Shown here in pieces: positions 17,638-27,336 of a stretch of DNA of 64,000 nt; positions within the stretch are counted from its first letter, which is position 1, and every line of letters starts with the position of its first letter. Source of the stretch: Arsenophonus sp045399315. GTDB taxonomy: Bacteria > Pseudomonadota > Gammaproteobacteria > Enterobacterales > Enterobacteriaceae. The notes beneath the pieces were generated by a model, which saw nothing but the letters and a program-made list of their open reading frames with translations, did not search any database and was not told the DNA's origin. The stretch covers positions 44,764-108,763 of the forward strand of contig DAYVGO010000009.1 of the NCBI GenBank assembly GCA_045399315.1, written 5' to 3'. Both the position numbers and the translations under genes were made by a program.

Positions 17638-20466
17638 ATGCACAACGGCGTAATGAAGGACTGGCTAGATTCGAGTTTTCTAGCTGGTGCAAATCAGTCT
17701 TATATCGAACAGCTTTATGAGGACTACTTAACTGACCCTAATTCCGTTAATGAAGACTGGCGAGACATTTTTGATAAACTACCAGGTGCAGGCTCGAACG
17801 GTGAATACTCCCACTCCCAAACACGTGAATATTTTCGTTTATTGACGAAAGATTCTACACGTTATCAAACTTCAGTTAGTAATCCTTCTTTGGATGCAAA
17901 GCAAGTTAAGGTTCTCCAACTAATAAATGCATTTCGTTTTAGAGGATATCAAAATGCCAACCTTGATCCATTAGAGCTCTGGAAACAGGAAACTGTGCCT
18001 GATTTAGATCCTGTATTCCATGATTTAACGGATGCTGATTTTGAAAAAACGTTTAATGTTGGTTCTTTTGCTATCGGCCAAGAAACAATGAAATTAAGCG
18101 AGCTGTATGCTGCCTTAAAGCGCATTTATTGTGCGTCTATCGGTGCAGAATACATGCATATCACCAATACAGAAGAGAAACGCTGGATACAACAGCGCCT
18201 TGAACTAGCGACACCGGTTAGCGAACAATTTAGTAAAGAAGAAAAAGTGCGTTTCTTAACAGAATTAACGGCGGCAGAAGGATTAGAACGCTATCTTGGG
18301 GCAAAATTTCCGGGCGCCAAACGTTTTTCGCTAGAAGGGGGAGATTCACTCATCCCGTTATTAAAGGATTTGATCCGTCACGCGGGTAAGCTCGACACAC
18401 GTGAGGTGGTATTAGGAATGACGCACCGCGGCCGATTAAATGTTTTAGTTAACATATTAGGTAAGCAACCAAAGGATTTGTTTGATGAGTTTGCCGGCAA
18501 GCATAAAGATCATTTAGGTACTGGTGATGTTAAATATCACCAAGGTTTTTCTTCAGATTTTAAGACCGAAGGGGCACTGGTTCATTTAGCTTTAGCGTTT
18601 AATCCATCTCATTTAGAAATAGTCAGTCCAGTGGTAATTGGTTCTGTCCGTGCTCGTCGTGATCGTTTAGATGAAGGACGTAGTAATATGGTATTACCAA
18701 TTACTATCCATGGTGATGCAGCGTTAACTGGCCAAGGGGTAGTTCAAGAAATGCTGAATATGTCTCAGGTTCGTGGTTATGAGGTTGGTGGTACAGTGCG
18801 GATCGTGGTTAATAACCAAATAGGCTTTACTACATCTAATCCTAAAGATGCACGTTCAACGCAATATTGCACTGACATAATGAAAATGGTGCAAGCGCCT
18901 ATTTTTCATGTTAATGCTGATGATCCTGAAGCGGTTGCGTTTGTCACTCGCTTAGTCTTAGATTTTCGCAATAAGTTTAAGCGTGATGTGGTAATAGATT
19001 TAGTTTGCTATCGTCGCCATGGTCATAATGAAGCTGATGAACCCAGTGCTACGCAGCCACTTATGTATCAAAAAATAAAAAAACATGCTACACCGCGTAA
19101 AATTTATGCGGATAAATTGATAGCAGAAAAGACGGTTACTAGTGATGAAGTGACGGAAATGGTTAATCTTTATCGTGATAAATTAGATCATGGTGATTGT
19201 GTGGTTGATGAATGGCGTCCAATGGCAACTGACTATGCGGTTTGGGAACCTTACTTGAATCATGAATGGAATGAATCTTATCCCGCTAAAATTAAAAAGA
19301 AACGACTACAAGATTTGGCGAAACGTTTAAGCACGATTCCTGCAGAGATTGTCATGCAGCCACGGGTTGAAAAAATTTACAGTGACCGGCTGGCAATGGC
19401 TAGCGGTAAAAAGCTGTTTGACTGGGGGGCAGCAGAAACCTTGGCTTATGCCACATTAGTTGATGAAGGCATACAAGTTCGTCTATCGGGGGAAGATGTG
19501 GGCCGAGGAACGTTTTTCCATCGACATGCGGTTATTCATAATCAAACTAATGGTTCAGTATATGTTCCCCTGGCTAATATACGTGAAAATCAAGGCAGAT
19601 TTGATGTCTGGGATTCCGTATTGTCCGAAGAAGCAGTACTTGCTTTTGAATACGGTTATGCATCTGCCGAGCCACGGGCTTTAACTATTTGGGAAGCTCA
19701 GTTTGGTGATTTTGCCAATGTAGCACAAGTGGTTATCGATCAGTTTATTAGTTCTGGCGAGCAGAAATGGGGACGCTTGTGTGGACTAGTCATGCTATTA
19801 CCGCATGGATATGAGGGACAAGGCCCGGAACACTCCTCTGCTCGGTTAGAACGTTATTTACAATTGTGTGCCGAACAAAATATGCAAGTTTGTGTCCCAT
19901 CGACCCCAGCACAGGTTTATCATATGCTACGTCGTCAGATACTTCGTACTATGCGACGCCCATTGATTGTTATGTCGCCCAAGTCATTATTGCGTCATCC
20001 GCTGGCGGTTTCTAGTTTAGAAGAGTTAGCAAATGGTGAATTTCAGCCGGTAATTAGCGAAATTGATTCTTTAGATGCTAAAAAAGTCAAACGTGTCGTT
20101 TTATGTTCAGGTAAAGTTTATTATGATCTGCTGGAACAACGTCGTACAAACAAACAAAAAAATCTCGCTATTATCCGCATTGAACAGCTATATCCATTCC
20201 CCCATAAAGATTTAGAAACAGTGTTAAAGCCTTATGCTCATGTGCGTGATTTTGTTTGGTGTCAAGAAGAGCCTCTTAATCAGGGAGCATGGTACTGTAG
20301 CCAGCATAATATCCGGGAAGCAATTCCAAAAGGTTCGTTATTAAGCTATGCGGGACGCCCTGCGTCTGCTTCACCTGCTGTAGGCTACACATCTGTTCAC
20401 CAAAAACAGCAAAAAGTATTGACTGAAGTGGCACTAAAAATAAATAAATTAAAGGATAGAAAATGA
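17638..20466 (+). CDS. sucA: 2-Oxoglutarate dehydrogenase E1 component
   Basis: SucA is the thiamine-diphosphate E1 enzyme that decarboxylates 2-oxoglutarate and acylates the SucB lipoyl group. It has 942 residues (E. coli 933). The start ATG 17638 follows AAGGGA, and WLDSSFLAGANQSYIEQLYEDYL matches the conserved N-terminus, which binds the E2/E3 core. Active-site segments are visible: VVLGMTHRGRLNVLVNILGK near residue 260, ITIHGDAALTGQGVVQE near residue 360, CYRRHGHNEADEPSATQP and the C-terminal VWCQEEPLNQGAWYC. The stop overlaps the sucB start as ATGA. Confidence 0.97.
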   Translation: MHNGVMKDWLDSSFLAGANQSYIEQLYEDYLTDPNSVNEDWRDIFDKLPGAGSNGEYSHSQTREYFRLLTKDSTRYQTSVSNPSLDAKQVKVLQLINAFRFRGYQNANLDPLELWKQETVPDLDPVFHDLTDADFEKTFNVGSFAIGQETMKLSELYAALKRIYCASIGAEYMHITNTEEKRWIQQRLELATPVSEQFSKEEKVRFLTELTAAEGLERYLGAKFPGAKRFSLEGGDSLIPLLKDLIRHAGKLDTREVVLGMTHRGRLNVLVNILGKQPKDLFDEFAGKHKDHLGTGDVKYHQGFSSDFKTEGALVHLALAFNPSHLEIVSPVVIGSVRARRDRLDEGRSNMVLPITIHGDAALTGQGVVQEMLNMSQVRGYEVGGTVRIVVNNQIGFTTSNPKDARSTQYCTDIMKMVQAPIFHVNADDPEAVAFVTRLVLDFRNKFKRDVVIDLVCYRRHGHNEADEPSATQPLMYQKIKKHATPRKIYADKLIAEKTVTSDEVTEMVNLYRDKLDHGDCVVDEWRPMATDYAVWEPYLNHEWNESYPAKIKKKRLQDLAKRLSTIPAEIVMQPRVEKIYSDRLAMASGKKLFDWGAAETLAYATLVDEGIQVRLSGEDVGRGTFFHRHAVIHNQTNGSVYVPLANIRENQGRFDVWDSVLSEEAVLAFEYGYASAEPRALTIWEAQFGDFANVAQVVIDQFISSGEQKWGRLCGLVMLLPHGYEGQGPEHSSARLERYLQLCAEQNMQVCVPSTPAQVYHMLRRQILRTMRRPLIVMSPKSLLRHPLAVSSLEELANGEFQPVISEIDSLDAKKVKRVVLCSGKVYYDLLEQRRTNKQKNLAIIRIEQLYPFPHKDLETVLKPYAHVRDFVWCQEEPLNQGAWYCSQHNIREAIPKGSLLSYAGRPASASPAVGYTSVHQKQQKVLTEVALKINKLKDRK

Positions 20467-21704
20467 GTAGCATAGAAATTCTTGTTCCTGATCTTCCTGA
20501 ATCTGTTGCAGATGCTACAGTTGCAACTTGGCACAAGAAACCAGGTGATCAGGTAGAACGCGATGAAGTGTTAGTGGAGATTGAAACGGATAAAGTTGTA
20601 CTCGAAGTGCCAGCGGCAGATTCAGGAGTTTTGGAGTCAATTGTGGAAGAAGAAGGCGCTACTGTGTTGTCTAAGCAATTGTTGGGTCGCATTCGTCTTA
20701 GTGATAGCACTGGGATCCCAGCCGAGGTGAAAGAGGCTGGTGAGCCGGCTCCAGCCAAACGTCAGACCGCCAGTCTGGAGGAAGAGAGCAATAATGCACT
20801 AACACCAGCAGTACGTCGTTTAATTGCAGAACATGATTTAGATCCTGCCAATATCAAAGGTACTGGTGTCGGAGGACGTTTAACGCGTGACGATGTTGAG
20901 AAATATTTAAACAAAAACCAATCAGCAGTGAACACAAATGCAGCAACTAAGCAACAGAATGTGGTATCTGTTACTGCATCTTTAACCTCGTCAATATCTT
21001 CTCATCGAAGTGAAAAACGCGTACCAATGACGTGTCTACGTAAACGTATTGCAGAACGTTTACTGGAGGCGAAAAATAATACCGCGATGTTGACCACCTT
21101 TAATGAAGTCAATATGAAGCAGGTTTTTGATCTACGAAAACATTATGGTGAAAGTTTTGAAAAACGGCATGGTATACGTTTGGGCTTTATGTCTTTCTAT
21201 GTTAAAGCAGTGGTTGAAGCCTTAAAGCGTTATCCTGAAGTGAACGCATCTATTGATGGTTCGGATGTGCTTTATCATAGTTATTTTGATATTAGTATTG
21301 CTGTTTCTACTCTTAGGGGTTTAGTCACACCAGTATTACGTGATGCAGATGCGTTGAGCATGGCAGAAATTGAAAAGCGCATTAAAGAGTTAGTAATTAA
21401 AGGACGTGACGGCAGATTAACGGTTGAAGAATTGACAGGTGGAAACTTTACCATTACAAATGGTGGTGTTTTTGGTTCTTTAATGTCAACCCCAATTATC
21501 AATCCCCCACAAAGTGCAATTTTAGGCATGCATGCTATCAAAGATCGGCCGATGGCTGTTGATGGTAAGATCGAAATCTTGCCAATGATGTATTTAGCGC
21601 TTTCTTATGATCACCGTTTAATTGATGGACGTGAATCGGTCAGTTTTTTGGTGACAATAAAAGATATGTTGGAAGATCCGGCACGTTTATTGTTAGACGT
21701 CTAG
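20463..21704 (+). CDS. sucB: Dihydrolipoyllysine succinyltransferase (E2 of 2-oxoglutarate dehydrogenase)
   Basis: SucB transfers the succinyl group to CoA and forms the cubic core of the complex. The lipoyl domain has its modified lysine in EIETDKVVLEV near residue 43. The peripheral subunit-binding domain is ALTPAVRRLIAEHDLDP near residue 115, and the catalytic domain ends with the HxxxDG motif in YDHRLIDGRE near residue 384. The length is 413 against 405 in E. coli, the extra residues lying in the flexible linker. E3 (lpd) is not in this window, as expected. Confidence 0.97.
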   Translation: MSSIEILVPDLPESVADATVATWHKKPGDQVERDEVLVEIETDKVVLEVPAADSGVLESIVEEEGATVLSKQLLGRIRLSDSTGIPAEVKEAGEPAPAKRQTASLEEESNNALTPAVRRLIAEHDLDPANIKGTGVGGRLTRDDVEKYLNKNQSAVNTNAATKQQNVVSVTASLTSSISSHRSEKRVPMTCLRKRIAERLLEAKNNTAMLTTFNEVNMKQVFDLRKHYGESFEKRHGIRLGFMSFYVKAVVEALKRYPEVNASIDGSDVLYHSYFDISIAVSTLRGLVTPVLRDADALSMAEIEKRIKELVIKGRDGRLTVEELTGGNFTITNGGVFGSLMSTPIINPPQSAILGMHAIKDRPMAVDGKIEILPMMYLALSYDHRLIDGRESVSFLVTIKDMLEDPARLLLDV

Positions 21705-21834
21705 ATAACCAATTTAGAGTGAAGTTATTTACTCAGTCTGAAGTAAAGCTTGGTTAATTTTTTTTGACCATTGTTTAAATAAAAATATATAGAGACTTTT
21801 ATGTCTCTGTCAGACAAATTATGGATAGAGCATC

Positions 21835-23001
21835 ATGAACTTACATGAATATCAGGCAAAACAGTTACTTGCCAGTCATGGTTTACCAGTACCGACAGGT
21901 TATGTTTGTAAAACAGCAAAAGAAGCAGAAGATGCAACCACAAAATTGGGCAATAGCCCTTGGGTTGTAAAATGTCAGGTGCATGCTGGTGGCCGAGGTA
22001 AAGCAGGGGGGGTAAAAGTTGTCAATAATAGAGACGAAGTCCGGCTATTTGCTGAAAATTGGTTGGGAAAACGATTAGTGACCTATCAAACTGATGTACA
22101 CGGACAGCCTGTTAATCAAATTTTGGTTGAAGCAGCAACTTATATTGATAAAGAACTTTATTTGGGGGCGGTGATAGATCGCACTACTCGTCGAATTGTC
22201 TTCATGGCATCGACTGAAGGCGGGGTTGAAATTGAAAAAGTTGCAGAAAAGACACCAGAACTTATTCATAAGGCGATTATTGATCCTTTAACTGGGCCTA
22301 TGCCTTATCAAGGTCGTGAGCTTGCTTTCAAGTTGGGTTTAAGTGGCAAACAAGTCGAGCAGTTTACCAACATATTTATCGGCTTAGCGACAATATTTCT
22401 TGAATGTGATCTCGCGTTAATCGAAATTAACCCTCTCGTCATTACTAAGCAGGGGGATTTAATTTGTTTGGATGGAAAGCTTAGCGTGGATAGCAATGCA
22501 CTTTACCGTCAAGTAGAATTACAGAAGATGCGTGATATTTCTCAAGAAGATCCCCGTGAAGCTCATGCTTTAGAATGGGAATTAAACTATGTTGCTTTAG
22601 ATGGCAATATCGGTTGTATGGTTAATGGTGCCGGTTTAGCCATGGGAACTATGGACATTGTTAAGTTGCATGGGGGAGCCCCGGCTAATTTTCTTGACGT
22701 AGGTGGTGGCGCAACCAAGGAACGAGTAGCAGAAGCATTTAAAATTATATTATCTGATGAAAATGTTAAAGCCGTTTTGATCAATATTTTTGGTGGCATT
22801 GTTCGCTGTGATTTGATTGCTGATGGTATTATTGGAGCAGTTAAAGAAATTGGGGTAAAAGTCCCGGTCATTGTTCGTCTTGAAGGCAATAATGCTGAGT
22901 TAGGTGTGCAAACGTTAGCTGATAGTGGCCTAAAAATCACGACTGCAACTAGTTTGACAGATGCGGCAGAAAAAGCAGTAGCAGCAGCAGAGGCGAAATA
23001 A
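21835..23001 (+). CDS. sucC: Succinyl-CoA synthetase beta subunit
   Basis: SucC is the ATP-grasp subunit that, with SucD, converts succinyl-CoA to succinate with substrate-level phosphorylation. The 388 residues equal E. coli SucC. The N-terminus MNLHEYQAKQLLASHGLPVP, the nucleotide-binding WVVKCQVHAGGRGKAGGVK near residue 50 and the C-terminal FLDVGGGATKERV and NIFGGIVRCDLIADG are all conserved. It lies 130 bases after sucB and three bases before sucD, in the usual sucABCD order. Confidence 0.98.
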   Translation: MNLHEYQAKQLLASHGLPVPTGYVCKTAKEAEDATTKLGNSPWVVKCQVHAGGRGKAGGVKVVNNRDEVRLFAENWLGKRLVTYQTDVHGQPVNQILVEAATYIDKELYLGAVIDRTTRRIVFMASTEGGVEIEKVAEKTPELIHKAIIDPLTGPMPYQGRELAFKLGLSGKQVEQFTNIFIGLATIFLECDLALIEINPLVITKQGDLICLDGKLSVDSNALYRQVELQKMRDISQEDPREAHALEWELNYVALDGNIGCMVNGAGLAMGTMDIVKLHGGAPANFLDVGGGATKERVAEAFKIILSDENVKAVLINIFGGIVRCDLIADGIIGAVKEIGVKVPVIVRLEGNNAELGVQTLADSGLKITTATSLTDAAEKAVAAAEAK

Positions 23002-23004
23002 GCA

Positions 23005-23880
23005 ATGTCTATTTTAATTGATAAAAATACTAAAGTTATCTGTCAAGGGTTTACAGGTAGCCAAGGAACTTTTCACTCAGAGCAGGCAATTGCTTATGGA
23101 ACAAAAATGGTTGGTGGCGTAACACCAAGTAAAGGTGGAACAACACATTTAGGATTACCTGTTTTTAATACAGTCCGTGAGGCGGTAACAGCAACAGGTG
23201 CAACCACATCAGTCATTTATGTTCCAGCTCGATTTTGTAAAGATTCTATCCTCGAAGCGATCAATAGTGGCATCAAATTGATTATTACCATCACAGAAGG
23301 CATCCCCACTTTAGATATGCTAACAGTGAAAGCAAAATTAGCTGAAACTGGGGTACGAATGATAGGGCCAAATTGTCCAGGTATTATTACTCCAGGCGAA
23401 TGTAAGATTGGTATTCAACCGGGGCATATTCATCAACCTGGTAAAGTCGGTATTTTATCCCGCTCTGGCACATTAACTTATGAGGCCGTTAAGCAGACCA
23501 CAGATGCAGGATTAGGGCAATCTACTTGTGTTGGTATTGGTGGTGATCCTATTCCTGGTTCAAATTTTATTGATATATTGAAACTATTCCAGGCCGATCC
23601 GCAAACCGAAGCGATCGTTATAATTGGTGAAATTGGTGGCACCGCTGAGGAAGAAGCGGCAGCTTATATTAAGCAACATATAACAAAACCGGTCGTTGCT
23701 TATATCGCTGGCGTAACGGCACCAAAAGGTAAGCGTATGGGGCATGCGGGTGCTATCATTGCTGGTGGCAAGGGTACAGCAAATGAGAAGTTTGCTGCTT
23801 TAGAAGCGGCAGGTGTAAAAACTGTTCGTAGTTTAGCCGAGATCGGTGATGCAGTTAAGCAATTATTGACTAGTAAATAA
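23005..23880 (+). CDS. sucD: Succinyl-CoA synthetase alpha subunit
   Basis: SucD binds CoA and carries the phosphohistidine intermediate. CoA-binding QGFTGSQGTFHSEQAI is near residue 15, MIGPNCPGIITPGE near residue 120, and the active-site histidine is in KRMGHAGAIIAGGKGTA near residue 246. It has 291 residues against 289 in E. coli. It starts three bases after the sucC stop and is followed by a clear terminator, so it ends the operon. Confidence 0.98.
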   Translation: MSILIDKNTKVICQGFTGSQGTFHSEQAIAYGTKMVGGVTPSKGGTTHLGLPVFNTVREAVTATGATTSVIYVPARFCKDSILEAINSGIKLIITITEGIPTLDMLTVKAKLAETGVRMIGPNCPGIITPGECKIGIQPGHIHQPGKVGILSRSGTLTYEAVKQTTDAGLGQSTCVGIGGDPIPGSNFIDILKLFQADPQTEAIVIIGEIGGTAEEEAAAYIKQHITKPVVAYIAGVTAPKGKRMGHAGAIIAGGKGTANEKFAALEAAGVKTVRSLAEIGDAVKQLLTSK

Positions 23881-23902
23881 CCTGACTTATACTATGATTA
23901 GT

Positions 23903-23932
23903 AAAAGCCACTACTTATAGTGGCTTTTTTTA
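23903..23932 (+). terminator. Rho-independent terminator of the suc operon
   Basis: AAAGCCACTA and TAGTGGCTTT form a ten-base stem with a four-base loop and a run of T. Confidence 0.92.
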
Positions 23933-24452
23933 TGTTTAGGCCGTAAGTAATGTTGGGTAAACTTAGTTTTTTCGCTATGGAAAAGTGCCATTACGCAGAT
24001 TGCAAATGACTATTACGGTTTAGCAAATAACCTTTTAAAGAGTCGTCTTAAGCCGTCTGACGAGTAAATGGTTAAAATAAATTATTAAATGTTTAATTAA
24101 CATGAACAGACCTATAATAGATATTTAATTTATTGATGATTTTAATAAAAATTGATTTAAATCAAATAATAAAGTGGGTTTTATTTTTCATTTTCAATAA
24201 AATTGTTGTTGATCAAATTTAGCTTGTCATTAAATGTAGTGGTATAATGATTTAGTTGCAAAAATTCAATCTAAATCTATTTATTATAAGTGCATGTAAG
24301 AGTACCATTATTAAAAGGTTTGGTGTATTTTGATGAATTTTTATCGTTATTTTAAGATGTATAAAGCTGGTAGTTATAAGGCCTTCATATTTGCATTATG
24401 AAAGTCAGGTCGCCGCAAGTCGGTGTCTTCCTACTAGGAGCAAGGAGTCAAG
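23933..24452 (+). promoter_or_regulatory. cydAB upstream region
   Basis: This 520-base gene-free stretch leads into cydA. It contains a perfect FNR-type site, a TTAA-rich palindrome at 24087-24103 resembling an ArcA box, and the cydA ribosome binding region (AGGAGCAAGGAG). In E. coli cydAB is induced by ArcA and repressed by FNR as oxygen falls, and the layout is compatible with that. Confidence 0.6.
24152..24165. promoter_or_regulatory. Predicted FNR box upstream of cydA
   Basis: TTGATTTAAATCAA matches the FNR consensus TTGAT-N4-ATCAA exactly. It lies about 290 bases before the cydA start. An identical core is also close to the CRP half-site logic, but the ends fit FNR. The match is seen in the sequence; regulator binding is inference. 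Confidence 0.7.
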
Positions 24453-26018
24453 ATGTTTGATATTGTCGAACTGTCCCGGTTACAGTTTGCCTTAACTGCA
24501 ATGTATCATTTCCTATTTGTGCCATTAACACTTGGTATGTCGTTTTTACTAGCAATTATGGAAACGGTATATGTCATTTCGGGTAAACAGATATATAAAG
24601 ATATGACAAAATTCTGGGGTAAGTTATTTGCTATTAACTTTGCCTTAGGTGTTGCCACGGGTTTGACCATGGAATTCCAATTCGGGACTAATTGGTCATA
24701 TTATTCACATTATGTTGGTGATATTTTTGGTGCGCCACTTGCAATTGAAGGATTAATGGCGTTCTTCTTAGAGTCAACATTCATTGGTTTATTCATTTTT
24801 GGTTGGGATCGTTTAAGTAAAACCCAGCATTTAGCTACCACATGGCTGGTTGCACTGGGCTCTAATTTTTCTGCGCTGTGGATTTTGGTGGCTAATGGTT
24901 GGATGCAAAACCCGATTGCTTCTGATTTTAACTTTGAAACCATGCGGATGGAAATGCTCAGTTTTTCAGAATTAGTTTTAAATCCAGTGGCACAAGTTAA
25001 ATTTGTTCATACCGTTGCCGCAGGTTATTGTACTGGAGCAATGTTTATCTTAGGTATTAGTGCTTATTATTTACTCAGAGGCCGTGATCGACCATTTGCT
25101 AAACGCTCTTTCGCAATAGCAGCCAGTTTTGGTATCGCCTCAGTACTGTCTGTGATTGTTTTAGGCGATGAATCTGGTTATGAAATGGGCGACGTTCAGA
25201 AAACCAAGTTAGCAGCTATAGAAGCTGAATGGGAAACACAGGCCCCGCCAGCTTCGTTTAATCTTATCGCTATACCAAATAGCGAAAACATGAAAAATGA
25301 ATTTGCACTTGAAATTCCATGGTTGATGGGAATTATTACTACCCGTTCTATCGATACGCCTGTTTTGGGTTTAAAAGATTTAATGGCGCAACATGAAGTT
25401 CGTATTCGTAATGGTATTAAAGCATATGCACTGTTAAAAAGATTACAGGCTGGTGATAATGATTCCACTATACGCAAGGCATTTAATGAAAATAAAAAAG
25501 ATCTTGGCTATGGATTATTGTTAAAACGCTATACACCTAATGTTGTTGATGCCACAGAAGAACACATTAAAGCCGCTACGAAAGATAGTATTCCTAAAGT
25601 TGGCCCGTTATTCTGGGCATTTCGGATTATGGTAGGTTGTGGTTTCCTTATGTTACTTATTTTTGGGTTATCATTCTGGTCTGTTATTCGTAACCGTATT
25701 GGCGAAAAAAAATGGCTTTTGTGTTTAGCAATGTTCGGTATCCCGTTACCATGGATTGCTGTTGAAGCGGGTTGGTTTGTCGCTGAGTATGGCCGCCAAC
25801 CGTGGGCGATTGGGGAAATTTTACCGACAGCGGTTGCACATTCATCATTAAGCAGTGCAGATTTAGTTTTCTCGATGGCACTGATATGTGGTCTGTATAC
25901 TTTGTTCTTGATTATTGAATTGTTTTTAATGTTCAAATTTGCGCGTAAAGGGCCAAGTAGTCTTAAAACAGGTCGTTATCATTATGAGCAGACAAATATT
26001 TCAGCACAAGACGCTTAG
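24453..26018 (+). CDS. cydA: Cytochrome bd-I ubiquinol oxidase subunit I
   Basis: CydA oxidises ubiquinol and holds haems b558, b595 and d in the high-affinity bd oxidase. The 521 residues are one short of E. coli. The haem ligand histidine lies in ALTAMYHFLFVPLTLG near residue 19, the quinol-loop region is in the middle, and the conserved VAEYGRQPWAIGEILPT is near residue 445. Two strong Shine-Dalgarno-like stretches (AGGAG, AAGGAG) precede ATG 24453. cydB follows after 17 bases. Confidence 0.97.
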   Translation: MFDIVELSRLQFALTAMYHFLFVPLTLGMSFLLAIMETVYVISGKQIYKDMTKFWGKLFAINFALGVATGLTMEFQFGTNWSYYSHYVGDIFGAPLAIEGLMAFFLESTFIGLFIFGWDRLSKTQHLATTWLVALGSNFSALWILVANGWMQNPIASDFNFETMRMEMLSFSELVLNPVAQVKFVHTVAAGYCTGAMFILGISAYYLLRGRDRPFAKRSFAIAASFGIASVLSVIVLGDESGYEMGDVQKTKLAAIEAEWETQAPPASFNLIAIPNSENMKNEFALEIPWLMGIITTRSIDTPVLGLKDLMAQHEVRIRNGIKAYALLKRLQAGDNDSTIRKAFNENKKDLGYGLLLKRYTPNVVDATEEHIKAATKDSIPKVGPLFWAFRIMVGCGFLMLLIFGLSFWSVIRNRIGEKKWLLCLAMFGIPLPWIAVEAGWFVAEYGRQPWAIGEILPTAVAHSSLSSADLVFSMALICGLYTLFLIIELFLMFKFARKGPSSLKTGRYHYEQTNISAQDA

Positions 26019-26035
26019 TAAACAGGAGTCCATTC

Positions 26036-27175
26036 ATGTTTGATTATGAAGTTTTAAGATTTATATGGTGGCTGCTGATTGGTGTGTTGCTGATCGGTTT
26101 TGCCGTGACTGATGGTTTTGATATGGGCGTTGGTCTTTTATTGCCATTTATGGGAAAAACCGATACTGAGCGTCGGATCATGATTAATTCAATTGCTCCG
26201 CATTGGGATGGTAATCAGGTTTGGTTAGTGACTGCTGGTGGTGCACTATTTGCTGCTTGGCCAATGGTTTATGCAGCTGCATTCTCAGGTTTTTATGTTG
26301 CTATGATACTGGTTTTGGCTGCGCTATTTTTGCGACCTGTGGGGTTTGACTATCGTTCAAAGCTTGAAAATTCCAAATGGCGTACTATGTGGGATCGTGG
26401 AATATTTATTGGTAGTTTCGTTCCTCCACTGATCATTGGTGTCGCTTTCGGTAATTTGTTGCAGGGCGTTCCTTTGGCAGTCAATGACCAATTACATTTG
26501 AATTATACTGGTTCTTTTTTTGGTTTACTCAACCTTTATGGCTTATTGGCAGGGATTATCTCGCTAATGATGATAATCACCCAAGGAGCCACTTATCTTC
26601 AGATGCGCACTGTCGGTGAATTACATTTACGTTCACGTAATATCACTTATATCAGCGCCTGTTTCACTTTAATTACTTTTGCCGGTGCTGGTATCTGGTT
26701 GATATATGGGATTGATGGTTACACTATTAAAAGTACCATCGATACCTATGCAGTTTCTAATCCACTGCACAAAGAAGTAGGACTTGAGGCAGGGGCGTGG
26801 TTGGTTAATTTTAATAATAACCCACCATTATGGGCATTACCGGTTCTTGGCCTAATTTTTCCAATACTGACTATTTTGTTTACTAAGTTCGATAAAGGTG
26901 GATGGGCATTTTTGTTTTCATCACTGACAATTGCTTGTATTATTTTAACTTTTGGTACTAGTATGTTCCCATTCATTATGCCTTCAAGTATACAACCTAA
27001 TGCCAGTTTGACGATTTGGGATGCCACTTCGAGTTTATTTACCTTACAAGTGATGACGGTGGTAGCTATCATTTTTGTGCCAATTATATTGGCGTATACT
27101 ATTTGGTGTTATTACAAAATGTTTGGTCGGCTTGACAAAACACATATTGAAGATAACAAACATTCATTATACTAA
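26036..27175 (+). CDS. cydB: Cytochrome bd-I ubiquinol oxidase subunit II
   Basis: CydB is the second integral subunit, a pseudo-symmetric partner of CydA needed for assembly and quinone binding. It has 379 residues, the E. coli length. Conserved segments are GFAVTDGFDMGVGLLLPF near residue 20, APHWDGNQVWLVTAGGALFAA near residue 55, and DRGIFIGSFVPPLIIGVAFGNLL. An AGGAG box lies before ATG 26036. The stop is followed within 13 bases by cydX. Confidence 0.97.
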   Translation: MFDYEVLRFIWWLLIGVLLIGFAVTDGFDMGVGLLLPFMGKTDTERRIMINSIAPHWDGNQVWLVTAGGALFAAWPMVYAAAFSGFYVAMILVLAALFLRPVGFDYRSKLENSKWRTMWDRGIFIGSFVPPLIIGVAFGNLLQGVPLAVNDQLHLNYTGSFFGLLNLYGLLAGIISLMMIITQGATYLQMRTVGELHLRSRNITYISACFTLITFAGAGIWLIYGIDGYTIKSTIDTYAVSNPLHKEVGLEAGAWLVNFNNNPPLWALPVLGLIFPILTILFTKFDKGGWAFLFSSLTIACIILTFGTSMFPFIMPSSIQPNASLTIWDATSSLFTLQVMTVVAIIFVPIILAYTIWCYYKMFGRLDKTHIEDNKHSLY

Positions 27176-27187
27176 GGAGCGAACAGC

Positions 27188-27319
27188 GTGTGGTATTTTG
27201 CTTGGATTTTAGGAACACTACTTGCTTGTAGTTTTGCTGTAATTGCAGCCCTGGCCATTGAGCAGGTTGAAGCTAATGCTGCTAACAAAGTAAACCCAGT
27301 GGTGAATGATAATGTTTAG
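27188..27319 (+). CDS. cydX: CydX, small subunit of cytochrome bd-I oxidase (43 residues)
   Basis: This short frame starts with GTG at 27188, behind AAGGAGCGAAC, and ends at TAG 27317-27319. WYFAWILGTLLACSFAVIAA matches E. coli CydX (YbgT) almost residue for residue. CydX is a single-helix subunit that keeps the haems of CydAB in place. The C-terminal tail after the helix is slightly longer than in E. coli (37 residues there). It lies 12 bases after cydB and is surely co-transcribed. Confidence 0.95.
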   Translation: MWYFAWILGTLLACSFAVIAALAIEQVEANAANKVNPVVNDNV

Positions 27320-27336
27320 ATAAAATCTACCCATCA

